In this document: positions 1 through 8,297 of the stretch, in pieces
Layout: each line of letters starts with the position of its first letter
Position numbering within the stretch: position 1 is the first letter of the stretch
Translations under genes and position numbers: made by a program
Source: Gammaproteobacteria bacterium
Lineage (GTDB): Bacteria; Pseudomonadota; Gammaproteobacteria; Steroidobacterales; Steroidobacteraceae
Direction: 5' to 3'
NCBI GenBank assembly: GCA_016874235.1
Contig: VGUJ01000002.1
Span: forward strand, 1 to 64,000
Length of the DNA stretch: 64,000 nt
Notes under the pieces: model-generated
The model's input: the letters and a program-made list of their open reading frames with translations, nothing else
Told to the model about the DNA's origin: nothing
The model's database searches: none

Positions 1-525
1 GGCTCGGCGATCACCTGGAAATACCCAAGCTGCGTGTTGCGCGGCGAGAACTCAGTCGGCGAGTTTTATTCGGTTGCCCTCGCCAACCACTGCCAGCAGG
101 CCGATACCGGCACCAAGATGATTCACGTGGGCGCGAACACGCGCAGCACCATCGTCTCGAAGGGCATCTCGGCGGGGCGGGGTCAAAACACGTATCGCGG
201 GCTCGTCAAGATTTTGCCGACGGCGCACGGCGCCCGAAACTTCACGCAATGCGATTCACTCCTCATGGGCGGTCGTTGCGGGGCACACACCTTCCCGTAC
301 GTCGAAGTGAAAAACCCGACCGCGACGGTCGAGCACGAGGCCTCGACCTCGCGGATCAGCGAAGACCAGTTGTTCTATTGCCTGCAGCGCAGCATCAGCG
401 AAGAAGATGCCGTCAACATGATCGTCAATGGATTCTGCAAGAGCGTCTTCAAGGAATTGCCCATGGAGTTCGCCGTCGAAGCGCAAAACCTGCTCGCCGT
501 CAGTCTCGAGGGCGCAGTCGGCTGA
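1..525 (+). CDS. sufB: SufB, Fe-S scaffold subunit of SufBCD (5'-truncated by window edge)
   Basis: The reading frame is open from base 1 to a TGA at 523-525, so only the last 174 residues are present. The visible part is the C-terminal beta-helix region of SufB, with the family stretch around [17 protein letters not shown] and a C-terminal helical domain rich in acidic residues. SufB forms the scaffold with SufC and SufD on which [4Fe-4S] clusters are built in the cytoplasm. It is followed 41 bp later by sufC and heads the visible suf operon. Any sufA, sufE or regulator gene upstream is outside the window. Identification is secure; the start is not visible. Confidence 0.97.
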   Translation, partial: GSAITWKYPSCVLRGENSVGEFYSVALANHCQQADTGTKMIHVGANTRSTIVSKGISAGRGQNTYRGLVKILPTAHGARNFTQCDSLLMGGRCGAHTFPYVEVKNPTATVEHEASTSRISEDQLFYCLQRSISEEDAVNMIVNGFCKSVFKELPMEFAVEAQNLLAVSLEGAVG

Positions 526-566
526 CGCCGTACGGCCACCCAACCTTTACGACCGGAATACACGTC

Positions 567-1316
567 ATGCTCAGCATCAAAGATTTGCGAACCACTGTGG
601 GCAACCGAAAAGTACTCGATGGACTCAGCCTCCAAGTTCCGGCGGGCGAAGTGCACGCCATCATGGGTCCGAACGGATCGGGCAAGAGCACCCTCGCCTA
701 CACGCTCGCCGGTCGACCGGGGTACGAGGTCACGGGCGGTAGCGTGAGCTATCGCGGCCAAGATCTGCTTGCGCTCGAGCCCGAGGCCCGGGCCCAGCGT
801 GGGCTTTTCTTGGGCTTTCAGTACCCGGTTGAGATCCCGGGCGTCAACAACGTTTACCTATTGAAGGCCGCGCTCAACGCCGCGCGCAAACAGCGTGGAC
901 TGCCCGAAGTCGATGCCTTCGAGTTCCTCACGCTCGTACGCGAGAAGATGAAGATCATGCAAATGGACGAATCGTTCTTGTCGCGCGGTGTCAATGAGGG
1001 GTTTTCGGGTGGCGAGAAGAAGCGCAACGAGATTCTTCAGATGCTGGTGCTCGAGCCCTCACTCGCCCTGCTCGATGAAACCGACTCAGGCCTCGATATC
1101 GATGCGCTCAAGGTCGTGGCCAACGGCGTGAACACCCTGCGGTCACCGGAGCGCGCGATCGTGCTCGTGACGCACTACCAGCGCCTGCTCGATTACATCA
1201 AACCCGATCGTGTGCACGTGCTCGCGCGCGGCAAGATCATCCGCAGCGGCGGACCGGAACTCGCGCAGGAGCTCGAAGCGCGCGGTTACGACTGGCTACT
1301 CACGGACGCGGCCTGA
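567..1316 (+). CDS. sufC: SufC, ATPase of the SufBCD cluster-assembly complex
   Basis: This is a 249-residue ABC-type ATPase of normal SufC length. It has Walker A GPNGSGKST at residues 34-42, the SufC-type signature FSGGEKKR near 146-153, Walker B LALLDETDSGLD near 167-178, and a switch histidine in the VTHYQR segment. It powers conformational change of SufB/SufD rather than transport, and no membrane partner is encoded nearby. The ATG at 567 is preferred because the reading frame upstream of it overlaps sufB and carries unrelated sequence. It lies 17 bp upstream of sufD in the same operon. Confidence 0.97.
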   Translation: MLSIKDLRTTVGNRKVLDGLSLQVPAGEVHAIMGPNGSGKSTLAYTLAGRPGYEVTGGSVSYRGQDLLALEPEARAQRGLFLGFQYPVEIPGVNNVYLLKAALNAARKQRGLPEVDAFEFLTLVREKMKIMQMDESFLSRGVNEGFSGGEKKRNEILQMLVLEPSLALLDETDSGLDIDALKVVANGVNTLRSPERAIVLVTHYQRLLDYIKPDRVHVLARGKIIRSGGPELAQELEARGYDWLLTDAA

Positions 1317-1333
1317 GGCAGATCGAGAGACCG

Positions 1334-2497
1334 ATGAGCGCCCTCCCCGTAAGCCTGCCGACGCCTCGCGACGAGAACTGGAAGTACGCGAACCTTCGCG
1401 GACTCTCGCGCGCGCGTTTCGACCCCTCACCGCCGCCCTCGGCCGAGACACTCGCGCGCGTCACGGCCGCCCTGCCCGCACCGATCGACGGGTTCGAGCG
1501 CTTCGTGATCATCGATGGGTTCATCGCGAGCGACGCCTCGGGGGTCAAGCAGTCGGGGAATCCACCGACAACCTCATCTTCGACAATCGGAACCATCGAG
1601 GCCGACCGGTACTTTCTCGAACTCAATCGTCGCCTGCGCTCCGAGACGCTTCGTCTCGAGGTCGCGCGCCACCAGAAGCGAGCCGTGGAAGTCATCGTGG
1701 TGTCTCTGGGTACCTCACACCCGGCGATCGAGGTTGCACTCTCGGAGGGTGCTGAGCTCTCGCTCATCGAGCGTCATGTTCCGATCTCGACGGACACCGT
1801 CATCACCAACCTCGCTGTCTCCGCGATCGTCGGTCCGCATGCCCGACTCGAGCTCTCGCGCATCGCTCAAACGGGCGCCAAGACTCAGCACGTCGAAACG
1901 ATCGAACTGCATCTCGCCGAAGGCTCGACGACGAAGGTCATTCAGCTGACGACAGGCGGAGCCGTCAGCCGTACCACCGCATTCGTGGACCATGCGGGCC
2001 GCGAGTCCACGCTCGAGTGGCACGCCGCGGCGCTCGGCGAAGGCACGCAGTCGCACGACGCGTACGTCCGTGTCGCCCACTCAGCGCCCGGCGCCAAAAC
2101 ACTGCAGCAATTCCGAGGCATCGCCTCCGGTCGATCACGCGTCTCGTTCAACGGGCATATGCGAGTGGATGCCACATCTCCCAATGCGCAGTCCGACCAA
2201 TCTTTGAAGTGCCTGCTCGCAGGACCGGAAGCCGAAGCCGACGTCCGCCCTCAGCTCGAGATCTACACCGATGCCGTCAAAGCGAGTCACGGCGCTACGG
2301 TGGGTAAGCTCGATCCGGATATGCTCTTCTATCTGCTCTCGCGCGGCATTCCCGAAGAGTCCGCTTCTTCGCTCCTCAAGTGGGCGTTCGTAAGCGATGT
2401 AATCCGTCGACTCTCGACCCCTGCCCTGCGCGCGGATATCGAACACTCGCTCGAACGCGTGCTGCCGGGCGCCGTGGCTGCGAGGTCAGGCACATGA
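1334..2497 (+). CDS. sufD: SufD, Fe-S cluster assembly subunit
   Basis: The 387-residue protein has the SufD N-terminal signature (RDENWKYANL near residue 12) and the C-terminal SufBD core with the family pattern SHGATVGKLDPDMLFYLLSRG near residues 315-335. It pairs with SufB on SufC2 and is needed for iron acquisition by the scaffold. The C-terminus runs to the usual ALERVL-type helix. Its TGA overlaps the start of sufS (ATGA, 2494-2497), so translation of the two is likely coupled. The N-terminal 120 residues are divergent, as is usual for SufD. Confidence 0.95.
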   Translation: MSALPVSLPTPRDENWKYANLRGLSRARFDPSPPPSAETLARVTAALPAPIDGFERFVIIDGFIASDASGVKQSGNPPTTSSSTIGTIEADRYFLELNRRLRSETLRLEVARHQKRAVEVIVVSLGTSHPAIEVALSEGAELSLIERHVPISTDTVITNLAVSAIVGPHARLELSRIAQTGAKTQHVETIELHLAEGSTTKVIQLTTGGAVSRTTAFVDHAGRESTLEWHAAALGEGTQSHDAYVRVAHSAPGAKTLQQFRGIASGRSRVSFNGHMRVDATSPNAQSDQSLKCLLAGPEAEADVRPQLEIYTDAVKASHGATVGKLDPDMLFYLLSRGIPEESASSLLKWAFVSDVIRRLSTPALRADIEHSLERVLPGAVAARSGT

Positions 2498-3732
2498 ACG
2501 CGCGCGTCGCTGAAGCGGCCTATGACGTCGCCCGCGTTCGCGCGGATTTTCCGGTGCTCTCGACGACGGTTCGCGGCAAGCGTCTCGCGTTTCTCGACAC
2601 CGCCGCCTCGGCGCAGCGCCCGCTGGCCGTCATTGAAGCCGTCGATCATTACGAACGCACGAGCCATGCCAACGTACACCGCGGCGTTTACCAGCTGAGT
2701 CAGAAGGCGACCGATGCCTTCGAGGGCGCGCGCGAACGCGTCCGCCATTTTCTGAATGCCTCGAGCCTCAAGGAGGTGATCTTCACCCGAGGTACAACGG
2801 AATCGATCAATCTCGTGGCGCAGTCATGGGGTCCGCGGCTCGGCCCTGGCGATGAGATCTTGATTACCTGGATGGAGCACCACGCGAACATTGTTCCGTG
2901 GCAGATGCTCTGCCAGCGCACAGGCGCCACGTTGAAAGTTGCGCCGATCGATCGTCGCGGCGAACTCGACCTCGAGGCCTTCAGAGCCCTACTCTCGAGC
3001 CGCACCAAGCTCGTAGCGTTCACCCAAGTCTCCAATGCCTTGGGCACCGTGCTGCCGATCCAAGACATGATCGCTGCGGCCCGAGCGGTCGGCGCACTCA
3101 CGCTCGTCGACGGTGCTCAGGCCGTCGCGCACCAACGGGTCGACGTGCAGGCACTCAACTGCGACTTCTATGCTTTCTCGAGCCACAAGCTCTACGGACC
3201 CACCGGCATCGGCGTGCTCTGGGCGCGAGAGTCCGTGCTGCGGGACATGCCGCCGTGGCAAGGCGGCGGAGACATGATCTTGACGGTGAGCTTCTCGGGT
3301 ACGACGTACAACGAGCTGCCCTATCGTTTCGAAGCGGGCACGCCGAACATGTCGGGTGCGGTGGGGCTTGCCGCGGCCATCGGCTATCTCGAAGCACTCG
3401 GCATCGAACGCGCCCACGCACACGAGCAGCGCTTACTCGGACGTGCAACCGCTGCGCTGAAAGCGATCGAGGGTGTGCAGATCATCGGCGAGGCCAAAGA
3501 AAAATCTGGCGTAATCTCGTTCGTGGTGGACGGCGTGCATCCCCACGACCTTGGCACCATTCTCGATGACGAAGGCGTCGCGGTCCGTACGGGTCATCAC
3601 TGCGCGATGCCCGTGATGGAATTCTTCGATGTGCCGGCGACGGCCCGCGCGTCGTTCGGCTGCTATTCAGACGACGCGGACATCGACCAGCTTGTGCGGG
3701 CGCTCGGACGGGCGCGTGAGGTATTCGGCTGA
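2494..3732 (+). CDS. sufS: SufS, group II cysteine desulfurase
   Basis: This 412-residue PLP-dependent desulfurase converts cysteine to alanine and delivers persulfide sulfur to the Suf system. The PLP lysine is K232 in SSHKLYGPTG, the catalytic cysteine is C370 in RTGHHCAMP, and the cofactor-binding EHHAN and DGAQ motifs are present. The ATG at 2494, overlapping the sufD stop, is preferred over an upstream in-frame start because the family begins with a short lead into the RADFP motif. The next gene encodes a SufU-type partner rather than SufE, so the sulfur acceptor here is probably SufU. Confidence 0.97.
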   Translation: MNARVAEAAYDVARVRADFPVLSTTVRGKRLAFLDTAASAQRPLAVIEAVDHYERTSHANVHRGVYQLSQKATDAFEGARERVRHFLNASSLKEVIFTRGTTESINLVAQSWGPRLGPGDEILITWMEHHANIVPWQMLCQRTGATLKVAPIDRRGELDLEAFRALLSSRTKLVAFTQVSNALGTVLPIQDMIAAARAVGALTLVDGAQAVAHQRVDVQALNCDFYAFSSHKLYGPTGIGVLWARESVLRDMPPWQGGGDMILTVSFSGTTYNELPYRFEAGTPNMSGAVGLAAAIGYLEALGIERAHAHEQRLLGRATAALKAIEGVQIIGEAKEKSGVISFVVDGVHPHDLGTILDDEGVAVRTGHHCAMPVMEFFDVPATARASFGCYSDDADIDQLVRALGRAREVFG

Positions 3733-4211
3733 TGGATCTCAAAGATCTGTATCGAGACGTCATCCTCGATCACAACAAACGCCCGAGGAATTTTGGGCGG
3801 CTTGAACCCTGCGACACCTCGGCCGATGGCAACAATCCGCTTTGCGGCGATCGCCTCACTCTGACACTACGTCTCGAGGGCGATCGGATCAGCGATATCA
3901 AATTCGACGGTAAAGGCTGCGCGATCTCGACAGCGTCGGCCTCGCTCATGACCGAAGCCATCAAGGGCAAAGACGGCGCGGCCATCAAACATTTGAGCGA
4001 GCTCGTGCATCAGGCGCTGACCGCGCATGGCGATGACTCCGCGCCGCCCGCGGAACTTGGCAAGCTCGCGGCCCTCGCCGGTGTGCGCGAGTATCCCGCG
4101 CGCGTGAAATGCGCGAGCCTGTGTTGGCACACCCTCGATGCCGCGCTGAAACATCGCGCGAATGCACTCGGCGAGGCCCCGATCGGTCCGGCCACGGTTT
4201 CCACGGAATAA
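3732..4211 (+). CDS. sufU: SufU-type zinc protein, sulfur acceptor for SufS
   Basis: This 159-residue member of the IscU/SufU family has putative metal ligands C38, D40, C63 and C127. They match the Cys-Asp-Cys-Cys set that binds zinc in SufU of Bacillus subtilis. The insertion between C63 and C127 that separates SufU from IscU is present. In SufU systems zinc-ligand exchange lets SufS transfer persulfide sulfur. The ATG shares its first base with the sufS stop (TGATG), which indicates tight coupling. Its role as scaffold versus sulfur shuttle is inferred from family knowledge. Confidence 0.93.
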   Translation: MDLKDLYRDVILDHNKRPRNFGRLEPCDTSADGNNPLCGDRLTLTLRLEGDRISDIKFDGKGCAISTASASLMTEAIKGKDGAAIKHLSELVHQALTAHGDDSAPPAELGKLAALAGVREYPARVKCASLCWHTLDAALKHRANALGEAPIGPATVSTE

Positions 4212-4232
4212 CTCACAGACTTTTTCATCCTC

Positions 4233-4784
4233 ATGCGCAGTCACGAAAACGAAGCCTTCGTACTGAGCCGCAACACACCCGCGGTCATGGTCCCCTCGGG
4301 CGATCAGATCGAACTCAAAGCGGGCCTCGCGGGGTTTATCACCCAGGCCTTGGGCGGCAGCTTCACGCTCTACGTCGAGGGCAATCTTTATCGCCTGTCG
4401 GGCGAGAACGCAGACGCCATTGGCAAACAGGGCTTCATTCCGCCCGAGTTACCCCCCGATGCGACCGAAGAAGACGTGAAAGCGCTCGCGTGGAAACAGA
4501 TGCGTACCTGCTTCGACCCCGAGATTCCGATCGATATCGTTGAGCTCGGACTCGTTTACGAGTGCGAGGTACGTTCGAATGACGATGGCTCTCGCACGGT
4601 AGGCGTCAAGATGACCCTCACCGCGCCCGGCTGCGGGATGGGCGAAGTGCTGGTGCAAGACGTTCGCGAGAAAATCGAGATCATCCCGACCGTGTCCAAA
4701 GCCGATGTCGAACTGGTGTTCGACCCCCCCTGGAATCAGTCAATGATGTCCGAAGCCGCCCGTCTGCAGACCGGGATGATGTAG
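4233..4784 (+). CDS. sufT: SufT, MIP18/DUF59 Fe-S maturation factor
   Basis: The 183-residue protein has a SufT-specific N-terminal part of about 85 residues followed by a MIP18-like (DUF59) domain. It carries the DPEIPIDIVELGLVY motif near residues 94-108 and the conserved TAPGCGMGE cysteine segment near 129-137. SufT proteins help mature Fe-S enzymes when demand for clusters is high. Placement directly after sufU is the usual context. The gene lies 21 bp after sufU and 2 bp before the Rieske gene. Confidence 0.93.
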   Translation: MRSHENEAFVLSRNTPAVMVPSGDQIELKAGLAGFITQALGGSFTLYVEGNLYRLSGENADAIGKQGFIPPELPPDATEEDVKALAWKQMRTCFDPEIPIDIVELGLVYECEVRSNDDGSRTVGVKMTLTAPGCGMGEVLVQDVREKIEIIPTVSKADVELVFDPPWNQSMMSEAARLQTGMM

Positions 4785-4786
4785 CG

Positions 4787-5125
4787 ATGGGTGCCTCAGG
4801 CGCCTGGATCGACGTCGGGGAGGCTTCAATCCTCGCCTCCGGCGGCCGACTCGATGCAGAAGTCGATGGGTTCTACGTCGCCGTCGTGCAACTCGACGGC
4901 GTGCTCCATGCGTTCGAAGATCGCTGCACCCACGACGGCGAGTCACTCGCGGGTGCAGACGTCGAACCCGATGCCGCGACGCCCTGCGGCGTCGTCGTGT
5001 GCCCTCGGCATGGCGCAAAGTTCTGCCTTCGTACGGGCAACGCGCTGACGCCACCCGCGTACGAACCGCTCAAAGTGTTCGAGGTACGCGAGCGCGCAGG
5101 TCGGGTCGAGGTTCTCGCCCCGTGA
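4787..5125 (+). CDS. Rieske-type [2Fe-2S] ferredoxin (NirD/biphenyl-dioxygenase ferredoxin-like)
   Basis: The small 112-residue single-domain Rieske protein has both cluster-binding boxes, CTHDG near residue 46 and CPRHGAKF near residue 69, giving two Cys and two His ligands. There is no signal peptide or membrane segment, so it is a soluble cytoplasmic electron carrier. It is the penultimate gene of the suf operon, 2 bp after sufT, and its stop overlaps the sixA start. No oxygenase or nitrite reductase partner is encoded here. Rieske ferredoxins trailing suf genes occur in other Proteobacteria, but the electron acceptor is unknown. Confidence 0.88.
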   Translation: MGASGAWIDVGEASILASGGRLDAEVDGFYVAVVQLDGVLHAFEDRCTHDGESLAGADVEPDAATPCGVVVCPRHGAKFCLRTGNALTPPAYEPLKVFEVRERAGRVEVLAP

Positions 5126-5601
5126 AACGTCTTACGCTGGTTCGGCACGGTCATGCCGAGGCACGGGCCGAAGGGGGAGACTTCTACCGCGCCCTGAGCG
5201 CCCAAGGCCGATCGGAAACCACCCGCACGGCCGCTGCCCTCAGCGCACACCTCCCCGCGCCAGATTCGATGCTCTCGAGTGAAGCGCTGCGAACACGTGA
5301 GACCGCGCAGCTGCTATCCGAGCATTTGAAGTCCCCCACCGTCATTAAAACCTCGAAGGCGCTCTATCACGCGAGCTCATCGACGCTGCTCGACGTCATT
5401 CAGGGCACGCCGAACTCCGTTCAGCATCTGCTGCTCGTGGGGCATAACCCGGGGCTCTCCGAACTCGCGTTGCGCTGGGCTCGAAAATTCGGAGCCCACG
5501 CCGACTTCGGGGGTTTTGCAACGGCAGGATGGTGCTCGGTGACCTTCGACACCGAGGACTGGAGCGTCATCAGCTCGCCGCTCGACGCCGTGTTTGGTTG
5601 A
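5122..5601 (+). CDS. sixA: SixA-like phosphohistidine phosphatase
   Basis: The 159-residue protein belongs to the histidine-phosphatase superfamily. The catalytic RHG motif sits at residues 8-10 of TLVRHGHAE, the second arginine is in LSSEALRTRETA, and the second histidine is in LLVGHNPGL. SixA removes phosphate from histidine-phosphorylated carriers such as HPt domains or NPr. The start is the GTG at 5122 (GTGA overlap with the Rieske stop), which places RHG at the usual distance from the N-terminus. Its 3' end overlaps the convergent radical SAM gene by 32 bp. Confidence 0.88.
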   Translation: MKRLTLVRHGHAEARAEGGDFYRALSAQGRSETTRTAAALSAHLPAPDSMLSSEALRTRETAQLLSEHLKSPTVIKTSKALYHASSSTLLDVIQGTPNSVQHLLLVGHNPGLSELALRWARKFGAHADFGGFATAGWCSVTFDTEDWSVISSPLDAVFG

Positions 5602-7504
5602 GCGCCCGGCGCACAAAATCCCGAGGCACCGTGGTCTTCGGCGCCTTGTTCACATGAGGTAGGAACCACTCCCGCACGTCGCGATCGAGCGCGACGCCGT
5701 GCATGTAGTTGTAGAGCGCAGCATTGAGCGCCTCGCCAAGCGCGTCATGATCGATCCCGCTCGGGTCAATGAAATGGATGTCGTTACGAGCGAACCCCCC
5801 TTTCGGCAAGGGCGCAAGTGATACGCCGTAGGCGGCCGGATCTCGCCCGACGGGTGAGTGCACGGTACAGGTGTAGCGATGGAAGAACCCGGACTGGATA
5901 CACCCTTCGAGAAAGAGCTGTCGCACATATTCAAGCGAATCTACGGTCTCTGCCACGGTCTGCGTCGGAAAGCCGTACATCAAATACGCATGCACCAAGA
6001 CGCCCGCATCGCTGAACGCGCGCGTCACCTGCGCCACCTGGGCGATAGACACGCCTTTTTTCATGAGCGTAAGTAACCGATCGGAGGCGACCTCGAGACC
6101 GCCCGTGATGGCGATGCAGCCACTCGCAGCAAGTAGCTCACAAACATCCGGCGTGAATGATTTTTCGAATCGGATGTTTCCCCACCAGGAGATCTGACGA
6201 TCCCGCCGCAAGAGCTCTTGCGCCATCGCCTTGAGCGCCTTGGGCGGCGCGGCCTCATCGACGAAGTGAAAACCTGTCTCGCCGGTTTCGTGGATGATGC
6301 GATCGATGCGATCGACGAGCACCGAGGCATTGGCCGTTTCATAGCGCGAGATGTAGTCGAGCGAGATATCGCAGAAGCTGCACTTTTTCCAGTAGCAACC
6401 ATGTGCGACAGTCAGTTTGTTCCAACGCCCGTCCGACCATAGACGGTGCATGGGATTCAGCATGTCGAGCAGCGATAGATACCGCCGCAACGGAAGACCG
6501 TCCCACGTGGGCGTACCGACTTCGGCGAACGGCACATCGGGCTCCCCGATGTTGAGATATCTCACCTTCCCCGCCTCACGCACGAAGGTCCGCACGAGCT
6601 GATCGCAGGGTCGCAGTCCTTGCCAGGCCTCGAGGAGTGCAAGCAGCGGACGTTCGCCGTCATCGAGCGTCACTTGATCGAAGAAGTCGAAGACTCGCGG
6701 CTCGGTCAGCTCACGAAGTTCCGTGTTGACGTAACCTCCACCGAGTACGATCGTGGTCTTGGGCGCGACCTCGCGCACAGATTGCGCGATACGAAACGCT
6801 CCATAGACCGCGCCTGGAAACGGCACCGACAACAATACGATGTCAGGCTTATGTCGTGCGATGGCCGAGACCGTAAGCTCGTGCAGCCATTCGTCGATGA
6901 GTGTGCGCGGCGCCTCGAGCGCCGAAGCGAGCGGATCAAAACTCGGCGCGCTGGCCGCTAGTCGCTCAGCATAACGCACGAACTCAAATCGCGGATCGAT
7001 CGCCTCGCGCAGGACATCGGCGATGTCATTGAGATAGAGCGTGGCGAAATGACGCGCGCGGTCGCTGGTACCGAGCGCTCCGAAGGCCCACGCCAGCGGG
7101 TCACCCCCTTCCTCCTCCGCGAGATAGTTCTCAAGCGAATCGAAGCGCGGACCCTCGGGTAGAAACTGTCGCAAGGCGATGCGATGCGCAAGCGTGGCGT
7201 CGCGGCCCTGAAGAAACGCAATCACGCCATCGATGGTCGCGTAATATCGCTCGAACTCCCCAAGAAATCGACTCGTGTACGGTCCGCGCCGGCGTTTAGG
7301 GATGCGCTCGCAGACCTCGCGGACGGACACCAATCCCGTCGAGGACAGGAGCCGCAGTACGAGTTCGAGCGCGAGATCCTCCTGCCGCGCATCGAAGCCG
7401 CGGGAACGCAAGAAGCCCGTGAGATACGCCGTCGACGGATACGGCGTGTTGAGCTGCGTCATCGGCGGGATGACGCTCAGCAGCCGAGGTGAGCGACGAG
7501 CCAT
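5570..7504 (-). CDS. Cobalamin-binding-type radical SAM protein, function unknown
   Basis: The 644-residue protein has an extended helical N-terminus and a Rossmann-like B12-binding-type domain near residues 215-310 (KPDIVLLSVPFPG, then GGGYVNTELREL). A radical SAM core starts near residue 370. The cluster motif reads CYWKKCSFC, which is CX4CX2C rather than the usual CX3CX2C. No DXHXXG cobalamin-ligand motif is seen, as in many class B enzymes. The ATG at 7504 is chosen because the yhhQ stop lies 10 bp upstream. It is the last of four closely spaced genes (sugar dehydrogenase, sppA, yhhQ, this gene). Substrate is unknown; methylation or RiPP-type chemistry is possible. Confidence 0.82.
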   Translation of the reverse strand: MARRSPRLLSVIPPMTQLNTPYPSTAYLTGFLRSRGFDARQEDLALELVLRLLSSTGLVSVREVCERIPKRRRGPYTSRFLGEFERYYATIDGVIAFLQGRDATLAHRIALRQFLPEGPRFDSLENYLAEEEGGDPLAWAFGALGTSDRARHFATLYLNDIADVLREAIDPRFEFVRYAERLAASAPSFDPLASALEAPRTLIDEWLHELTVSAIARHKPDIVLLSVPFPGAVYGAFRIAQSVREVAPKTTIVLGGGYVNTELRELTEPRVFDFFDQVTLDDGERPLLALLEAWQGLRPCDQLVRTFVREAGKVRYLNIGEPDVPFAEVGTPTWDGLPLRRYLSLLDMLNPMHRLWSDGRWNKLTVAHGCYWKKCSFCDISLDYISRYETANASVLVDRIDRIIHETGETGFHFVDEAAPPKALKAMAQELLRRDRQISWWGNIRFEKSFTPDVCELLAASGCIAITGGLEVASDRLLTLMKKGVSIAQVAQVTRAFSDAGVLVHAYLMYGFPTQTVAETVDSLEYVRQLFLEGCIQSGFFHRYTCTVHSPVGRDPAAYGVSLAPLPKGGFARNDIHFIDPSGIDHDALGEALNAALYNYMHGVALDRDVREWFLPHVNKAPKTTVPRDFVRRALNQTRRRAAS

Positions 7505-7514
7505 ACCCCGCGGC

Positions 7515-8276
7515 TCAGTGAGCGAGCGCTTTGAGTCGCTCAGCTTCTTCGTGACCCAGGTAGCTCTTGATGAGTCGCCGCGCAAGGTAAAGGAGCGGAA
7601 TCAGCGCGATGGCCGCGAGCATCTTGTAGAGGTAATTGACCGTGCCGACCGCCAGAAACTGCGGAATCGGCCACTGCTGCGGTCCAAGTACGAACGCAAT
7701 GTACAGCACGACGAAACTATCGATGAACTGCGAGACGGCCGTCGACCCGGTGGCCCGCAACCAGATGAGTTTTTCGCCGGTAACCGCGCGGATCTTGCGA
7801 AACACGGTGATGTCGACCAACTGCCCGATCAAGAACGCGACGATCGAGCCGATGATGGTCCAGAGGCCCTGCCCGAACACCTGTGCATAGGCATGCTGAA
7901 TATCCGGCACGCCGAGCGATCGATTAGCCTCGACCCAGAACCCTGCCGGCGCAAGGCCGATCGAGATGTAAGCTGCGATGAAGGCGTAGGAGATGAACCC
8001 CACCGCGACCCAGGAAACCAGTCGTACGCCCTTCACGCCGTAGTACTCGTTGATGATATCGGTCATCACGAACACCACCGGCCAGAGCAATACGCCCGCC
8101 GTGAAATTGAGGGTTCCTGTTACCCCCAGCAACGACCACTCGATCGGGTCGATGCCGAGCGTCGCCTCGAGCGAGAATATTTTGACGCCGACGAACTCAG
8201 CGAGTAGCGCGTTGGTCAGGAAAAACCCCGCGAGCACCACGAACAGTCGGTTGGTCCGCTGATCGGAAACGTGCAT
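7515..8276 (-). CDS. yhhQ: YhhQ-family queuosine precursor transporter
   Basis: This 253-residue polytopic inner-membrane protein has about six hydrophobic segments and the VUT/YhhQ family signatures TDIINEYYG near residue 72 and SQFIDSFVV near residue 186. YhhQ imports queuosine precursors such as preQ0 and preQ1. The genome also encodes de novo steps (queE, queC at 48-49.6 kb) and the final reductase queG (36.2 kb). It lies between sppA (21 bp) and the radical SAM gene (10 bp), apparently co-transcribed. Confidence 0.92.
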   Translation of the reverse strand: MHVSDQRTNRLFVVLAGFFLTNALLAEFVGVKIFSLEATLGIDPIEWSLLGVTGTLNFTAGVLLWPVVFVMTDIINEYYGVKGVRLVSWVAVGFISYAFIAAYISIGLAPAGFWVEANRSLGVPDIQHAYAQVFGQGLWTIIGSIVAFLIGQLVDITVFRKIRAVTGEKLIWLRATGSTAVSQFIDSFVVLYIAFVLGPQQWPIPQFLAVGTVNYLYKMLAAIALIPLLYLARRLIKSYLGHEEAERLKALAH

Positions 8277-8297
8277 GCGGGGCTCCAGGTGCCGGAG

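Noticed and set aside
249-566. N-terminal extension of the sufC frame into sufB
   Set aside because: Overlaps the real sufB 3' end in another frame and encodes non-native sequence; sufC starts at 567.
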